Notes: a model not told the origin generated them from the sequence alone. Shown: positions 27,492 to 39,346, numbered from the stretch's first letter. The stretch: DNA of 64,000 nucleotides from Thermoplasma acidophilum DSM 1728 (GCF_000195915.1 NC_002578.1:1500907-1564906), one strand, 5' to 3'. Program-made: numbers and translations.

Positions 27492-28340
27492 ATGGCAAAG
27501 GGAACAATTAAGACCAATACACCACCGCCAGCTCCGGTTGTAGCACCACCTGGAAAATCAACAAAGTACAAGGTGAAATACACCATAACCGTGATGAGCG
27601 GCAAGGGTGGAGTTGGGAAATCTACAGTTGCGGTCAACCTGGCCGTTTCACTTGCGAGAAAGGGGCTGAAGGTTGGCCTCATAGATGCTGATATAAATGG
27701 GCCAGATGACCCAAAGCTTCTGGGGGTATCCGACCTGAAGCTTTACGCTGACGAGGAGGGAATAATACCGGCAGAGACAAGATACGGTGTTCGCGTGGTG
27801 TCCATGGGTTTCCTCATACCGACAGAGGATACGCCGATAATATGGCGTGGTTCGCTGATGCACAAGGCAATACAGCAGTTTCTGGAAGACGTAAACTGGA
27901 AGGATACGGATGTTGTTGTGCTTGACATGCCGCCTGGCACCGGAGACGTTGCACTGAGCGTGGCCCAGCTGATACCAGAATCAAATGGCGTTGTCATAGT
28001 CGTAACGCCGCAGGATGTCGCCCTTCTCGATGCAAAGAAGGCAATAAACTTTGCAAAACAGCTGAAGCTCCCTGTCCTTGGCATAATAGAGAACATGAGC
28101 GGTTTTGTGTGCCCGCACTGCGGTAACGTCACATACATATTCAAGAACGGCGGCGGGGAGAAATCCGCAAAGGAATACAACCTCCCGTTCCTGGGAAAAA
28201 TACCTCTAATACCAGAAATAGCAGAAAACGGTGACAACGGAATACCTGCCGTCGTTATAAATGATAAGATACGTGAGATTTTCGACAGCATAACCGATCA
28301 GATACTGAAAGAGGCTCAGATAGAAAATATAAAGCAGTGA
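27492..28340 (+). CDS. Mrp/NBP35-family iron-sulfur carrier ATPase
   Basis: A 282-aa P-loop ATPase with the deviant Walker A motif VMSGKGGVGKSTVAVNLA near residues 34-51. The Walker-type DMPPGTGDVALS and a CPHCG pair near residue 213, which in the family binds a bridging Fe-S cluster in the dimer, are also present. It likely assembles or transfers Fe-S clusters, needed by the radical SAM protein and ABCE1 in this window. The short Pro-rich N-terminal tail (NTPPPAPVVAPPG) is low complexity. A TATA-like gtatttatatcg lies about 25 bases before the ATG. Confidence 0.93.
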   Translation: MAKGTIKTNTPPPAPVVAPPGKSTKYKVKYTITVMSGKGGVGKSTVAVNLAVSLARKGLKVGLIDADINGPDDPKLLGVSDLKLYADEEGIIPAETRYGVRVVSMGFLIPTEDTPIIWRGSLMHKAIQQFLEDVNWKDTDVVVLDMPPGTGDVALSVAQLIPESNGVVIVVTPQDVALLDAKKAINFAKQLKLPVLGIIENMSGFVCPHCGNVTYIFKNGGGEKSAKEYNLPFLGKIPLIPEIAENGDNGIPAVVINDKIREIFDSITDQILKEAQIENIKQ

Positions 28341-28445
28341 TCATTTTTTCTATTTCTCTTTTATATCAATATAATTTTTCATCATAGTTCACACTACAAC
28401 GGCAAAAACAATAAAAAACAAAAATCAAACACGCTTATGACTTCA

Positions 28446-28474
28446 ACTAGACGAGAATTTAGCATGGATTGTGC
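28446..28474 (-). other. 3' arm of the pre-23S processing stem
   Basis: Two blocks (atggattgtgc at 28464-28474 and actagacgag at 28446-28455 on the plus strand) pair with matching blocks at 31373-31383 and 31394-31403. They form a stem that closes around the 23S gene. Archaeal pre-rRNAs are typically cut at bulge-helix-bulge sites in such stems. Confidence 0.75.
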
Positions 28475-28477
28475 CTT

Positions 28478-31372
<2,895 letters not shown>

Positions 31373-31403
31373 GCACAATCCATTGTGCCATCTCTCATCT
31401 AGT
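31373..31403 (-). other. 5' arm of the pre-23S processing stem
   Basis: gcacaatccat (31373-31383, plus strand) and ctcatctagt (31394-31403) are complementary to the 3' arm at 28446-28474: 11 perfect pairs, then ten pairs with one G-U. This places the mature 5' end close to 31372. Confidence 0.75.
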
Positions 31404-31425
31404 CTCATCAAAATTCGACATCTTC

Positions 31426-31494
31426 CCTTTTAATGTGATGCATTAAAAGGTGCATTGTAAGCGTGTATGGACTATATCATTAAGAGGGATATAA
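31426..31494 (-). promoter_or_regulatory. 23S rRNA promoter region and leader hairpin
   Basis: Read on the minus strand, a TATA-like TTATAT lies at 31494-31489 (inside gcttatatccc) and a second weaker one near 31475. Between them and the gene is a perfect ten-base inverted repeat with a five-base loop, ccttttaatg-tgatg-cattaaaagg (31426-31450). It would form a leader hairpin in the precursor. No gene overlaps this stretch. Confidence 0.5.
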
Positions 31495-31603
31495 GCATTT
31501 TGATCCGGAAGCCCAATTATCCAATAATTTTATAATACTCACTTTTCAGAATTTGAAATATATTTTAATTAACTTTTTCTTGCTGATACCGTAAAAAATG
31601 GGT

Positions 31604-32011
31604 TCAGTGCCAGCTCGCAGGAGATCCCTGCACGATGTCACGTTTCCATATGGGCGCTCTCTCCTTTATCTGGTCGATTATGTATCTGCATGCGTCAAAC
31701 GCCTGTCCTCTATGAGGCGCAGATACCGCTATAACAACGGAGTCCTCTGTGAGATTTACTCTACCTATGCGATGAACAACCGCCGCGTCTGTTATTCCGA
31801 ATTGCCTTATGCAGTACTCTATCATATCGCGTATCTCCCTTATGGCCATCTCACGGTAGCTCTCATAGAATAGTGCATCCACCTTAACACCATCGGAATC
31901 CTCACGAACAGTACCTTCAAACGTAACAATGGCGCCTGCTTTTGGATTTCTAATCCGATCGATTAGATCCATTACCGGTATCTCGGATTCGATTATATCC
32001 ACGTACATCAT
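31604..32011 (-). CDS. moaE: Molybdopterin synthase catalytic subunit
   Basis: A 135-aa MoaE. It carries GAIVTFEGTVRED near residue 30, YESYREMA in the middle, and the catalytic-lysine region APIWKRDIVQG at the C terminus. With MoaD-thiocarboxylate it inserts two sulfurs into precursor Z to make molybdopterin. No moaD or other cofactor gene is in this window. The gene lies directly downstream of a hydrolase-fold gene on the same strand (5-base gap). Confidence 0.92.
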   Translation of the reverse strand: MMYVDIIESEIPVMDLIDRIRNPKAGAIVTFEGTVREDSDGVKVDALFYESYREMAIREIRDMIEYCIRQFGITDAAVVHRIGRVNLTEDSVVIAVSAPHRGQAFDACRYIIDQIKERAPIWKRDIVQGSPASWH

Positions 32012-32016
32012 AACAC

Positions 32017-32613
32017 CTAGTCAACTGCGATGTAATTCTTCAGCATGGAGAAGAACCTGTCAGTGCTGTCCTCCAGCGGTCTTTTGCTGTTGTCGAAAAC
32101 TTTGAAAACCGATCCTGCAATGAGGTCATGGTAAGACTGGCCTATCATGGTCTCCCTGTAGCCACGGGCACCGCCCCACACCAGGAGGACTGGTTTCTGC
32201 ACCCTGTATAGCTCCTCAGCATATCCGTCATAACCAGTACCATCTATCGCGATTACGTTGCTGAATCTTTCCGGATGGATCATAGAACATTTCAGCGCAA
32301 CATCTGCGTTTATGCCTTCACCCATGAGCATAACATTCTTCAGGCGCATGGCCTGAACAAAATTGTAGTAGAATTCACCTGCAGAATCCAAGTTACTTGA
32401 GGGTTCGGAATCCACAACTTCCTTGCTCCCAGCTATAAAGTGCGGAATGTAAACATTGATCTTCCACTCATTGATTCTGTCAGCAGCTCTGAGTTTCTGC
32501 CAGATCTCATCTCCCTTGATATCTATTATGACGAGGTTCTTCTTTACGCCTGGCATGGCAGCGTAACTATAGGGAATCCTGTATCCGGAGATCAGGACTT
32601 CACCATTTTCCAT
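32017..32613 (-). CDS. Alpha/beta-hydrolase-like protein without an obvious nucleophile
   Basis: A 198-aa protein whose strand order suggests an alpha/beta hydrolase (KKNLVIIDIKGDE, NVMLMGEGINADVALKCSMI, KPVLLVWGGARGYRE). The nucleophile elbow, usually GxSxG, reads GEGIN. No Ser, Cys or Asp sits at the centre, so hydrolase activity is unlikely. It is probably co-transcribed with moaE. A binding or regulatory role is possible, but the sequence does not show which. Confidence 0.55.
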   Translation of the reverse strand: MENGEVLISGYRIPYSYAAMPGVKKNLVIIDIKGDEIWQKLRAADRINEWKINVYIPHFIAGSKEVVDSEPSSNLDSAGEFYYNFVQAMRLKNVMLMGEGINADVALKCSMIHPERFSNVIAIDGTGYDGYAEELYRVQKPVLLVWGGARGYRETMIGQSYHDLIAGSVFKVFDNSKRPLEDSTDRFFSMLKNYIAVD

Positions 32614-32802
32614 ACATGATCATTCTATACCGTTATATAGAATTTAAACCCATCAACAATTTTCAACGGTATCGCATAGGATATACGATAATGGCTTCCA
32701 TCGACATCCGGCTTAATCCTGATCTTTAAATATGCTTTGCAATGGTAGTTAAACGTGCTCCCCTTAGAAAGTTAAATAAGTGCATTTTGCATGATCGTGC
32801 AG

Positions 32803-32875
32803 AGCCCTGTGGTGTAGTGGACAAGCATTTTGGACTTTGGATCCAAAGACGGCAGTTCGAATCTGCCCAGGGCTA
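32803..32875 (+). tRNA. tRNA-Gln (anticodon UUG)
   Basis: Acceptor AGCCCTG pairs with CAGGGCT. The anticodon stem TTGGA/TCCAA encloses loop CTTTGGA, giving anticodon TTG. T stem and loop are GGCAG TTCGAAT CTGCC, and the discriminator is A. CCA is not encoded. A TATA-like gttaaataag (32771-32780) is centred about 27 bases upstream. A protein gene with a ribosome-binding site begins only 15 bases after the tRNA. Confidence 0.97.
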
Positions 32876-32890
32876 TACAGTGGTGAAAGG

Positions 32891-33331
32891 ATGCCAGATC
32901 CTGTTGAAGTACCGACACAGCCTCCTGTAAAGCGCGCGAGAAAGATAGCGTCCATAGTGGCTGTGATAATTATAGCCATGTCCTTTGGCTTACTCTACGG
33001 CCTTTCAATGAACAGCACAGTCACCGTGAATGTAATGTACATCAACGTTGTTGTCACAGTCAATGGAGCATCCACCATCATACCTGTGCAGTTTAATCAT
33101 GAGACGCTGGGTTCTGGCGAAAAGGTTTATTTTTCCGTGGACCTGAAAGGCGGAACGGACGGCCTGACCGTTAACGCTGTATCATCCGGTACCACCGGGT
33201 TCGCCGTTGGATCCGTTACATCAATTCCGGCTAGCATTGGCCCTGGCAGTACACTGATCCTTAAGCTGTTCTTCGTCACACCAAATTATGATTATGCAGG
33301 CGACCTCACAGTAAATGTATCAGCAAGCTGA
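32891..33331 (+). CDS. Single-pass membrane protein with extracytoplasmic beta-rich domain
   Basis: A 146-aa protein. A short cytoplasmic Pro-rich tail is followed by one membrane segment (KIASIVAVIIIAMSFGLLYG, about residues 17-36) and a Thr/Val/Gly-rich outer domain. I do not recognise the family. The ATG at 32891 is chosen because a strong ggtgaaagg lies just before it. The longer open frame from 32837 would run through tRNA-Gln. With no separate TATA box visible, the mRNA probably starts at the tRNA promoter. Confidence 0.65.
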   Translation: MPDPVEVPTQPPVKRARKIASIVAVIIIAMSFGLLYGLSMNSTVTVNVMYINVVVTVNGASTIIPVQFNHETLGSGEKVYFSVDLKGGTDGLTVNAVSSGTTGFAVGSVTSIPASIGPGSTLILKLFFVTPNYDYAGDLTVNVSAS

Positions 33332-33710
33332 GTTATTGATCAGATTACGCGGCAGATATCCGATCACCTATTCAATGCTTTATATTTTTTCCATCCTGAT
33401 ATCTATCCTGGCTGTTGGACTTTATGCCTTATAGATTCATAGTTAATTTCCGTCGGCGGTTTCAGAAATATTCAGATTTCTGCGTTAATACGAAATTATA
33501 TGCGCTTAAAATTGCTGAGTCTATATTATGCCCCAATTCCGTTCCTGTGTATCTTAATGGCATATCCTCATGGTATCGAAGCTTTCACATGCCGGTCTAA
33601 GCGATATGCACGGCACTTAAAATTCATGCAAGCAGAATCGTTAACATTAAAAACAAAATTGTTTAATGTTATTATTTATTAAAAATATTGAATAAAATTT
33701 TAATGCCGTT
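33332..33710. other. 379-base AT-rich intergenic region
   Basis: Lies between the membrane-protein gene and the 3' end of cydB. It contains one possible small hydrophobic frame (33336-33434, 32 codons from TTG), which ends FSILISILAVGLYAL and would be a single membrane helix. Other frames are short and unconvincing. The last 100 bases are very AT-rich with T runs that could end transcription on either strand. Confidence 0.4.
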
Positions 33711-34679
33711 TTACTCCTTTGCCTTCGCTGCCGAACCCATCTGCATCTTGGCGAAATTGTTCGCCACGTAGACCATGTAGATGAGCATAAGTATCAGCAG
33801 TATGCCTCCCCCTAGCGTTATGTAGAAGTAAGCAACGGACATCGCCTTATTTGTAAGGAAATCAGAAACCGGTAGGGTTCCGCCGAAGAATTTTGGATAC
33901 ACGAGCGAATAGAACGGGTATATCGATATCGTGAGCAGAGTAAGGAACACAACCTTGTTTTCGATGATCTTTCTTGTGGGCCTGTAGTAGAACAGTATCG
34001 GAGCTATAACACCGATTATTATTGTGACAGCAAGAACAGGCGAGATTGGCACTGCGCTGATCGAAGTGTGTATCCATACAAGGGCAGCAAGCTCCAGAAC
34101 TATGCCGAGATATGAGGCAACCATCGATATCCTCATGTAGTTCTCAAGACCGTAGAATATGAAGGAAAAACCGTACATGAGCACAATGGCACCTATCACG
34201 AAGAGTACGTCTCCAGGAGCGGATGCCCATTTGCCGGCATTGAAGGCAAGTTTTGCCAGGACGACACCTCCGCCCGTAACGACTGACGATGCGAAGATCA
34301 CAAAGACCAGGCAGAAGAGGCATTCGAAGACTGAAAATATAGAATACATCGATCTGTCTGAAAATCTGCCCTTTTTTATGAATTCACCGAATATTATGAA
34401 GGCGTTTCTGCCTATGAATGCTATGAGCAATATGAGGAGCGGCACTGCATATATGTAAGCAGCCGGAATGAGGATTGACGGATAGGCAAAGTCGGATGTG
34501 ACCACCCAGAAGGCTATGAACGTTCCTGTCAGCTCCCATATTGGAATCACATAGGGGCTCACACGGCTCTTCGATCCATGGTAATGGAAGAGGAAGAGCA
34601 TTGCGCCCATTGATTCCGATATGAACAGTGCTAGCATTATAGACATTATGAGGAAATTCAGACCAAACACTGCGTTCAT
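33711..34679 (-). CDS. cydB: Cytochrome bd-type quinol oxidase subunit II
   Basis: A 322-aa membrane protein with about eight or nine helices in the CydB pattern. It begins NAVFGLNFLIMSIMLALFIS, with the small acidic and aromatic residues around IWELTGTFIAFWVVT. It lies 10 bases downstream of the cydA-like gene. Subunit II stabilises the haem-bearing subunit I. No CydX-like small subunit is seen directly downstream on this strand. Confidence 0.85.
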   Translation of the reverse strand: MNAVFGLNFLIMSIMLALFISESMGAMLFLFHYHGSKSRVSPYVIPIWELTGTFIAFWVVTSDFAYPSILIPAAYIYAVPLLILLIAFIGRNAFIIFGEFIKKGRFSDRSMYSIFSVFECLFCLVFVIFASSVVTGGGVVLAKLAFNAGKWASAPGDVLFVIGAIVLMYGFSFIFYGLENYMRISMVASYLGIVLELAALVWIHTSISAVPISPVLAVTIIIGVIAPILFYYRPTRKIIENKVVFLTLLTISIYPFYSLVYPKFFGGTLPVSDFLTNKAMSVAYFYITLGGGILLILMLIYMVYVANNFAKMQMGSAAKAKE

Positions 34680-34689
34680 GTTTCACACC

Positions 34690-36057
34690 TCAGAAATTCA
34701 CGCCCGTCGCAGAAGGCGATTCGTTTACCTCCTTGCTTACCTCTTCCCTGTTGAATACCCTGGCCGAGAAGTAGAATGACACTGGAATCAGAATCGTGTA
34801 AAATACCATCATAGCTATACCCGGCCCTATCATCGAAGTCGATGTGTTCGCTGCCTGGTACACATACATCACATTGTAAATGATCCATGGCTGCCTCCCC
34901 ACTTCATCGACAACCCAGCCATCCTCCATGGTGTACATTGCTATGATACCGAATATTGGGAAAAGTATGGCCATCCATTTATTGCTGTATGGCTGCTTCC
35001 TGACAGCCCACATGACTAGGTATGCGAGAAGGTATAGGCCTATGAGTATGCCAAACAGCACCATGAGGTCGAACATCGTGTGCACTATCAGAGGTGGCCA
35101 GAGGTTCATGGGATAGTACATGAGGCCTTTTGGAACAACGAATGATGCGTTTCCAGTTCCGGCCAGCAGGCTCTGCAGGCCAGGTATGGTTATGGCACCG
35201 ACGATCTTTCCGTTAACTATCGTGCCGAAGAGCTTCTCCGGCTCGAATCGACGACCTCCAAGGAGGTTCAGTTCAAGTGCGGAATACTTAAGTGGCTGGT
35301 TGACAATGAGCGAACTGGCTGCAAGCGATCCAGATATTCCTGCGAGTATGACATAGGCCATCGACAGCGCCGCTGTGATCTTGCTCCCCTTCATGTAGAA
35401 GATGCGATCATCCTGATTCTTGGAGATCAGGTATCTGTATGCGAAGTATCCTCCCATCAGCATCGTTCCCGCAAGCAACGTAACAGGAACAACGTGTGCT
35501 ATTTCCGAAAGGAAGGACGGCGAATTGACCGCAGCCCAAGGGTTGACATCGGTTATCTGACCAGTGCTCTCGAATACTGAGATGTTGAAACCATTTGGTG
35601 TGTTCATCCATGCGTTTACCATCACTATGAACATCGCAGAACCGAGTGTTCCCGCACCAATAAAGAATGTGAGGGCCCAGTGCGTCATCCTGTTCTTGAA
35701 TGCGTCCCAGTAGTAGATGTATATTATCAGGAATATGGTCTCGGTGAAGAAGGCGAATATCTCGAGATAGAACGGCACCATGGCAACAGCTGCAACCACC
35801 GTGAAGAACTTCGGGAACAGTATTACAAGTTCGGCTGCCATCACTATGCCGCTTGCCGTACCTATCGCGAAGAATATGGTGAAGACCTTCGCAAGGCGTT
35901 TGGCAAGAAGATCATAGTACTTGTCCTTGTACCTTATGCCCAGGTATTCGGCCACGCTTAGTACAACTATTGTTGATATACTCATGGTGACCAGTATTAT
36001 ATGGACACCGATCGAGTAGGCGAAGAGTAGCCTGTCAAAAGTCGTTATGAACGCCAT
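34690..36057 (-). CDS. cydA: Cytochrome bd-type quinol oxidase subunit I
   Basis: A 455-aa, nine-helix protein. Visible features: the axial-His region FAYSIGVHIILVTMSIS, the Glu-containing FYLEIFAFFTETIF, and GRQPWIIYNVM near the quinol site. It oxidises membrane quinol and reduces oxygen to water without pumping protons. With the downstream cydB it forms the terminal oxidase; sulfide:quinone-reductase-like electrons (14051-15232) could enter here. A shorter quinol loop than in E. coli is likely from the length. Confidence 0.93.
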   Translation of the reverse strand: MAFITTFDRLLFAYSIGVHIILVTMSISTIVVLSVAEYLGIRYKDKYYDLLAKRLAKVFTIFFAIGTASGIVMAAELVILFPKFFTVVAAVAMVPFYLEIFAFFTETIFLIIYIYYWDAFKNRMTHWALTFFIGAGTLGSAMFIVMVNAWMNTPNGFNISVFESTGQITDVNPWAAVNSPSFLSEIAHVVPVTLLAGTMLMGGYFAYRYLISKNQDDRIFYMKGSKITAALSMAYVILAGISGSLAASSLIVNQPLKYSALELNLLGGRRFEPEKLFGTIVNGKIVGAITIPGLQSLLAGTGNASFVVPKGLMYYPMNLWPPLIVHTMFDLMVLFGILIGLYLLAYLVMWAVRKQPYSNKWMAILFPIFGIIAMYTMEDGWVVDEVGRQPWIIYNVMYVYQAANTSTSMIGPGIAMMVFYTILIPVSFYFSARVFNREEVSKEVNESPSATGVNF

Positions 36058-36272
36058 ATTCCAATTAATAACTGTTTCATATTTAAATCTTATTTTATCA
36101 TATAATAATTTTTCGTAATTAAATCATGCTACATAACAGGGCATATGCTCTAGATATATAACCTTAAATGTTAGGTTATGACATCGCCATAAATAATTGC
36201 AGACCCATTTTTCTAAAATACCGGCGCGGAAATTTCAAAAATAAGAAATACGATGTTTCATTTTATTTCACC

Positions 36273-36890
36273 ATGCTTGCCGAAAATCTGAAATCACTTT
36301 ATCTGGACGAATGGAACAGATATGTTGGCCATGAATTCGTAAGGAGGATGGAGCATGGTGATCTTCCGCTGGAGAATTTCAAGTTTTATCTTGTTCAGGA
36401 TTCCCTCTACGTTGAAGAGATGCTCAGGGCTGTTATGAGATCCACAGAGTTAATGCCAAATGATATGGCAATACGCATACTTTCATCCGTGGTGCTGGGC
36501 AGGGACAAGGGAATGGAGACCCACGCATTTCTTGAGAAGGAGCTTGGTGTGGAGAAAAGCAGTCGGATGACTATGACAACTTATTCGTATACAAGGCATC
36601 TCAGGTATTCTTCAACTATTGGATGGCCGCAGTTCCTTGCGGCATGGATACCATGCATGTGGGGATACTCCGAGATCGGAAAGACTGTTTTAAATTCTCC
36701 AAACAGGTACTACAGAACATGGGCAGAGTTCTATGCCTCAAAGGAATACGCCGACAGGGTATCGGTCATACTCGAAGCCATGGACAGGTTCAATGGCGAC
36801 ATAACCGAGATAAAGGACTATTTCCTGATCAGCCTTAAATTTGAACAGATGTTCTGGCAGGCCGCGTTTGATATGGAAAAGCCCATCTGA
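36273..36890 (+). CDS. tenA: TenA-family aminopyrimidine aminohydrolase / thiaminase II
   Basis: A 205-aa all-helical protein. The catalytic-Cys motif appears as AAWIPCMWGYSEIG, and acidic substrate residues are in LVQDSLYVEE. TenA recycles degraded thiamin by hydrolysing aminopyrimidines. The frame extends 35 codons upstream to 36168, but those residues do not match the family. The ATG at 36273 gives the normal length, and an AT-rich box lies about 30 bases before it. No other thiamin gene is adjacent. Confidence 0.85.
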   Translation: MLAENLKSLYLDEWNRYVGHEFVRRMEHGDLPLENFKFYLVQDSLYVEEMLRAVMRSTELMPNDMAIRILSSVVLGRDKGMETHAFLEKELGVEKSSRMTMTTYSYTRHLRYSSTIGWPQFLAAWIPCMWGYSEIGKTVLNSPNRYYRTWAEFYASKEYADRVSVILEAMDRFNGDITEIKDYFLISLKFEQMFWQAAFDMEKPI

Positions 36891-36996
36891 TAACTTCGTA
36901 CACTGTCGATAGATCGTTTGATCATCCAGCCCAGAAAATTCATCTAGTTTAACATGCCCCTATAAAAATATATTTTACCATTCGTTACGATGATAC

Positions 36997-38076
36997 ATGT
37001 CCCTGAAAGGAGTTGTGATGGCCGGAGGCAAGGGAACGAGGCTGAGGCCAATAACATATTCGATCCCGAAACCGCTCGTTCCAGTGGCTGGAAAGCCCGT
37101 GATATCGTACATACTGGATGCGTTTTACAGATCGGGAATAAGCGATATAATAATAACAACCGGTTATAAGTTCGAATCCCTCATAAAGGGTGTTCTGGAA
37201 AATAAGAACAGCCAACAGAATATACTTTTTTCTGTGGAAAAGGAGGCCGCTGGAACAGCCGGAGGGGTAAAGATTGCGGAAAACTTTCTTGACGATACCT
37301 TCGTGGTGGGGAGTGGGGATATACTCATAGATTTCGACATAGGAGACATGATAAAGGAGCACCAGCGCAGGAAGAACAAGATAACGATCGCAGTGACAAA
37401 GGTGGACGACCCATCCCAGTTCGGAATAGCGGAGATAGATGAGGAAGGTTACATCAAGCGATTCCTGGAAAAGCCAGGAAAGAACGAGACCTTCTCGGAC
37501 ACCATAAATGCAGGCGTTTACATCATGGATCGATCGCTTCTCCGGTACATACCATCCACGGGGCAGTTCGATTTTGCAAAGGATCTGTTTCCAAAGCTGC
37601 TCTCGCAGGGCATAAAGATAGGAACATACCTCATAGATGGCGTGTGGCTGGATGCCGGAAGGCCGAAGGACGTCATAAAGGCAAACCAGATAATGGTTGA
37701 GAAATATGGCGAAAGCTTCAATGGTACCGGCAAGGCAATAATAAAATCAAAGGTGCCGCAGGGCTGCTCCATAAAGCCGCCCATATACATAGGCGAGGGT
37801 GTGCACGTAGGAAACAACAGCACCATATCAGGATCGGCCGTTTACGATGGCGTTTCGATAGGCGATGACGTTCAGATCGAGAATTCTGTCATAATGGCAT
37901 CGTCAAAGATAATGCGGGGAACGAAGGTTGTGAACTCAGTGATAATGCAGAACACAACTATAGGCGAAGACTGCGAGATACATGACAGCGTACTGTCGCA
38001 GAAATTAAACCTACAGAACGGATCGAAGGTATTCCAGGTTGCCCTGTCATCTGAGATAGTACAGGATGAAAACTAG
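36997..38076 (+). CDS. Sugar-1-phosphate nucleotidyltransferase (NDP-sugar pyrophosphorylase)
   Basis: A 359-aa protein. Residues 1-235 form the nucleotidyltransferase domain with GVVMAGGKGTRLRPIT, PKPLVPVAGKP and the metal Asp in VVGSGDILIDFD. The rest is a left-handed beta-helix of hexapeptide repeats (HVGNNSTISGSAVYDGVSIG). Activates a sugar phosphate, such as glucose- or mannose-1-phosphate, for polysaccharide or glycoprotein synthesis. The exact sugar and nucleotide cannot be read from the motifs. The 3' end overlaps the convergent DUF131-type gene by 30 bases. Confidence 0.88.
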   Translation: MSLKGVVMAGGKGTRLRPITYSIPKPLVPVAGKPVISYILDAFYRSGISDIIITTGYKFESLIKGVLENKNSQQNILFSVEKEAAGTAGGVKIAENFLDDTFVVGSGDILIDFDIGDMIKEHQRRKNKITIAVTKVDDPSQFGIAEIDEEGYIKRFLEKPGKNETFSDTINAGVYIMDRSLLRYIPSTGQFDFAKDLFPKLLSQGIKIGTYLIDGVWLDAGRPKDVIKANQIMVEKYGESFNGTGKAIIKSKVPQGCSIKPPIYIGEGVHVGNNSTISGSAVYDGVSIGDDVQIENSVIMASSKIMRGTKVVNSVIMQNTTIGEDCEIHDSVLSQKLNLQNGSKVFQVALSSEIVQDEN

Positions 38077-38457
38077 TATTATGAGGATGGCCACGGCGAT
38101 CGAGATGTAGATAAGGTTTCTGTCGTTTCCGAATATGATGGGTATTGGCCCGATCATTATCAGGCCGCCATAATGCTTTTCGGATCTTTTTTCCTTAACC
38201 GCTTCCTCCTCATTCATCCATTCGTATTCTGGTGGAATGAACACTCTCTCGGAATTGCCGGAGTAACGAAAAGGCGCAAAGAACATAACGACTATTCCAA
38301 GGAATATCAGAAGAAACGGTATTATAGAGAGACCTGAGCCGTAAATTACGGGAAAAATCACAAAAAGAGCAAAATGAGCAATCCCGATTGCAGCCATTGC
38401 AATCAGGATCAGGATACCCGCAAGCACAAGCAGGGAGCCGACACGGAATAGATTCAT
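38047..38457 (-). CDS. DUF131 / TIGR00304-family membrane protein
   Basis: A 136-aa protein with two N-terminal membrane segments, a cytoplasmic charged stretch, and the conserved KHYGGLIMIGPIPIIFGND before a last membrane helix. The GGLIMIGPIPIIFG motif is the hallmark of this archaeal family of unknown function. It follows the coiled-coil gene on the same strand with no gap, so the two are likely co-transcribed. Confidence 0.82.
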   Translation of the reverse strand: MNLFRVGSLLVLAGILILIAMAAIGIAHFALFVIFPVIYGSGLSIIPFLLIFLGIVVMFFAPFRYSGNSERVFIPPEYEWMNEEEAVKEKRSEKHYGGLIMIGPIPIIFGNDRNLIYISIAVAILIILVFILYYLR

Positions 38458-38458
38458 A

Positions 38459-39346
38459 TCACAGGAAGCCAGCCTTCTGAAGTATCAGCAGATCATCGGT
38501 TGTCAGCTCTTCGCCGTTCTTGAATTTCTCGAAGAGTACCTCTGCCTTCTGCTGAAGCTCGTCATCCTTCTCCTTCTTCTTTGTGGCTCTCTTCTTTGTC
38601 CTGAGTCCAGCTATGACCTTTTCCAGATCCTTAAGGTCGTTCTTCGCCTGTATGAATGCTTCGTGCTCCTGCTCAGATTCCTTGCCGTATTTGATCGCCA
38701 TCTCATGCATTTCATCGGCCTTCTTCCTGACCTCATCAAGCTCCTGCAGGGACTTATTTATGTCATTGCTTATCTCAGAGATCTGATTGGATATCTCTTC
38801 TGCTCTCTTCTTGAGATCCCTTGCAAGCGTCTTCTCCTTGTCGATCTCGGCCAGGAGCGCCTTTACCTTCTCGTTCTCGCTCAGCTGCTTCTCCCTGTCC
38901 TCCTTCATCTTCTTGATCTCATTGCTGAGGCGCTTTATCTCCTGAACTACCTTGTCCTCCTCTGCCTTGGGTAGCTGCATTGTCTCCTGTTTCTTTATGA
39001 GCTTCTGCAGTTCTCTCTCCTTTGCCTTGATGTCCCTCTGATTGACGCTGGCGTAGTTGGCTTCTTCAGTTATCTTCTTGTATTCCTTCCTGAGCTCTGA
39101 GAGCTTTTGGAAATGCTCTTCCTTTTCCGTCCTTATCTTCTGAACTTCCTCGATGAGGGCGTTCTTCTGTGATATCTTCTGTTTGACTTGGTCCCTCATC
39201 TCGTGGGCCTTGGCGTTGAGCTGGTCCCTCTGTTCAGCATAATTACGGCTCTGCTGTGCAGCTTCATCCCTTTTCTTTATGTGCTCTTCTATTGCTTTTC
39301 TCAGAATGTCTCTCTTTTCCTCAAACTCCTGGAGAAGATCCGTCAT
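38459..39346 (-). CDS. Archaeal coiled-coil protein (COG1340-like)
   Basis: A 295-aa protein made almost entirely of Glu/Lys/Arg/Gln heptads (for example FEEKRDILRKAIEEHIKKRD), with a short basic KKRATKKKEK break near residue 250 and a C-terminal ELTTDDLLILQKAGF. This fits the widespread archaeal coiled-coil family that was sometimes mislabelled phosphoserine phosphatase. No enzyme domain is visible. It could act as a spacer, ribosome-linked or chromosome-linked factor; the role is unknown. Confidence 0.8.
   Translation of the reverse strand: MTDLLQEFEEKRDILRKAIEEHIKKRDEAAQQSRNYAEQRDQLNAKAHEMRDQVKQKISQKNALIEEVQKIRTEKEEHFQKLSELRKEYKKITEEANYASVNQRDIKAKERELQKLIKKQETMQLPKAEEDKVVQEIKRLSNEIKKMKEDREKQLSENEKVKALLAEIDKEKTLARDLKKRAEEISNQISEISNDINKSLQELDEVRKKADEMHEMAIKYGKESEQEHEAFIQAKNDLKDLEKVIAGLRTKKRATKKKEKDDELQQKAEVLFEKFKNGEELTTDDLLILQKAGFL

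Noticed and set aside
32837..32890. Upstream extension of the membrane-protein frame
   Set aside because: It would start inside tRNA-Gln; a ribosome-binding site marks ATG 32891 instead.
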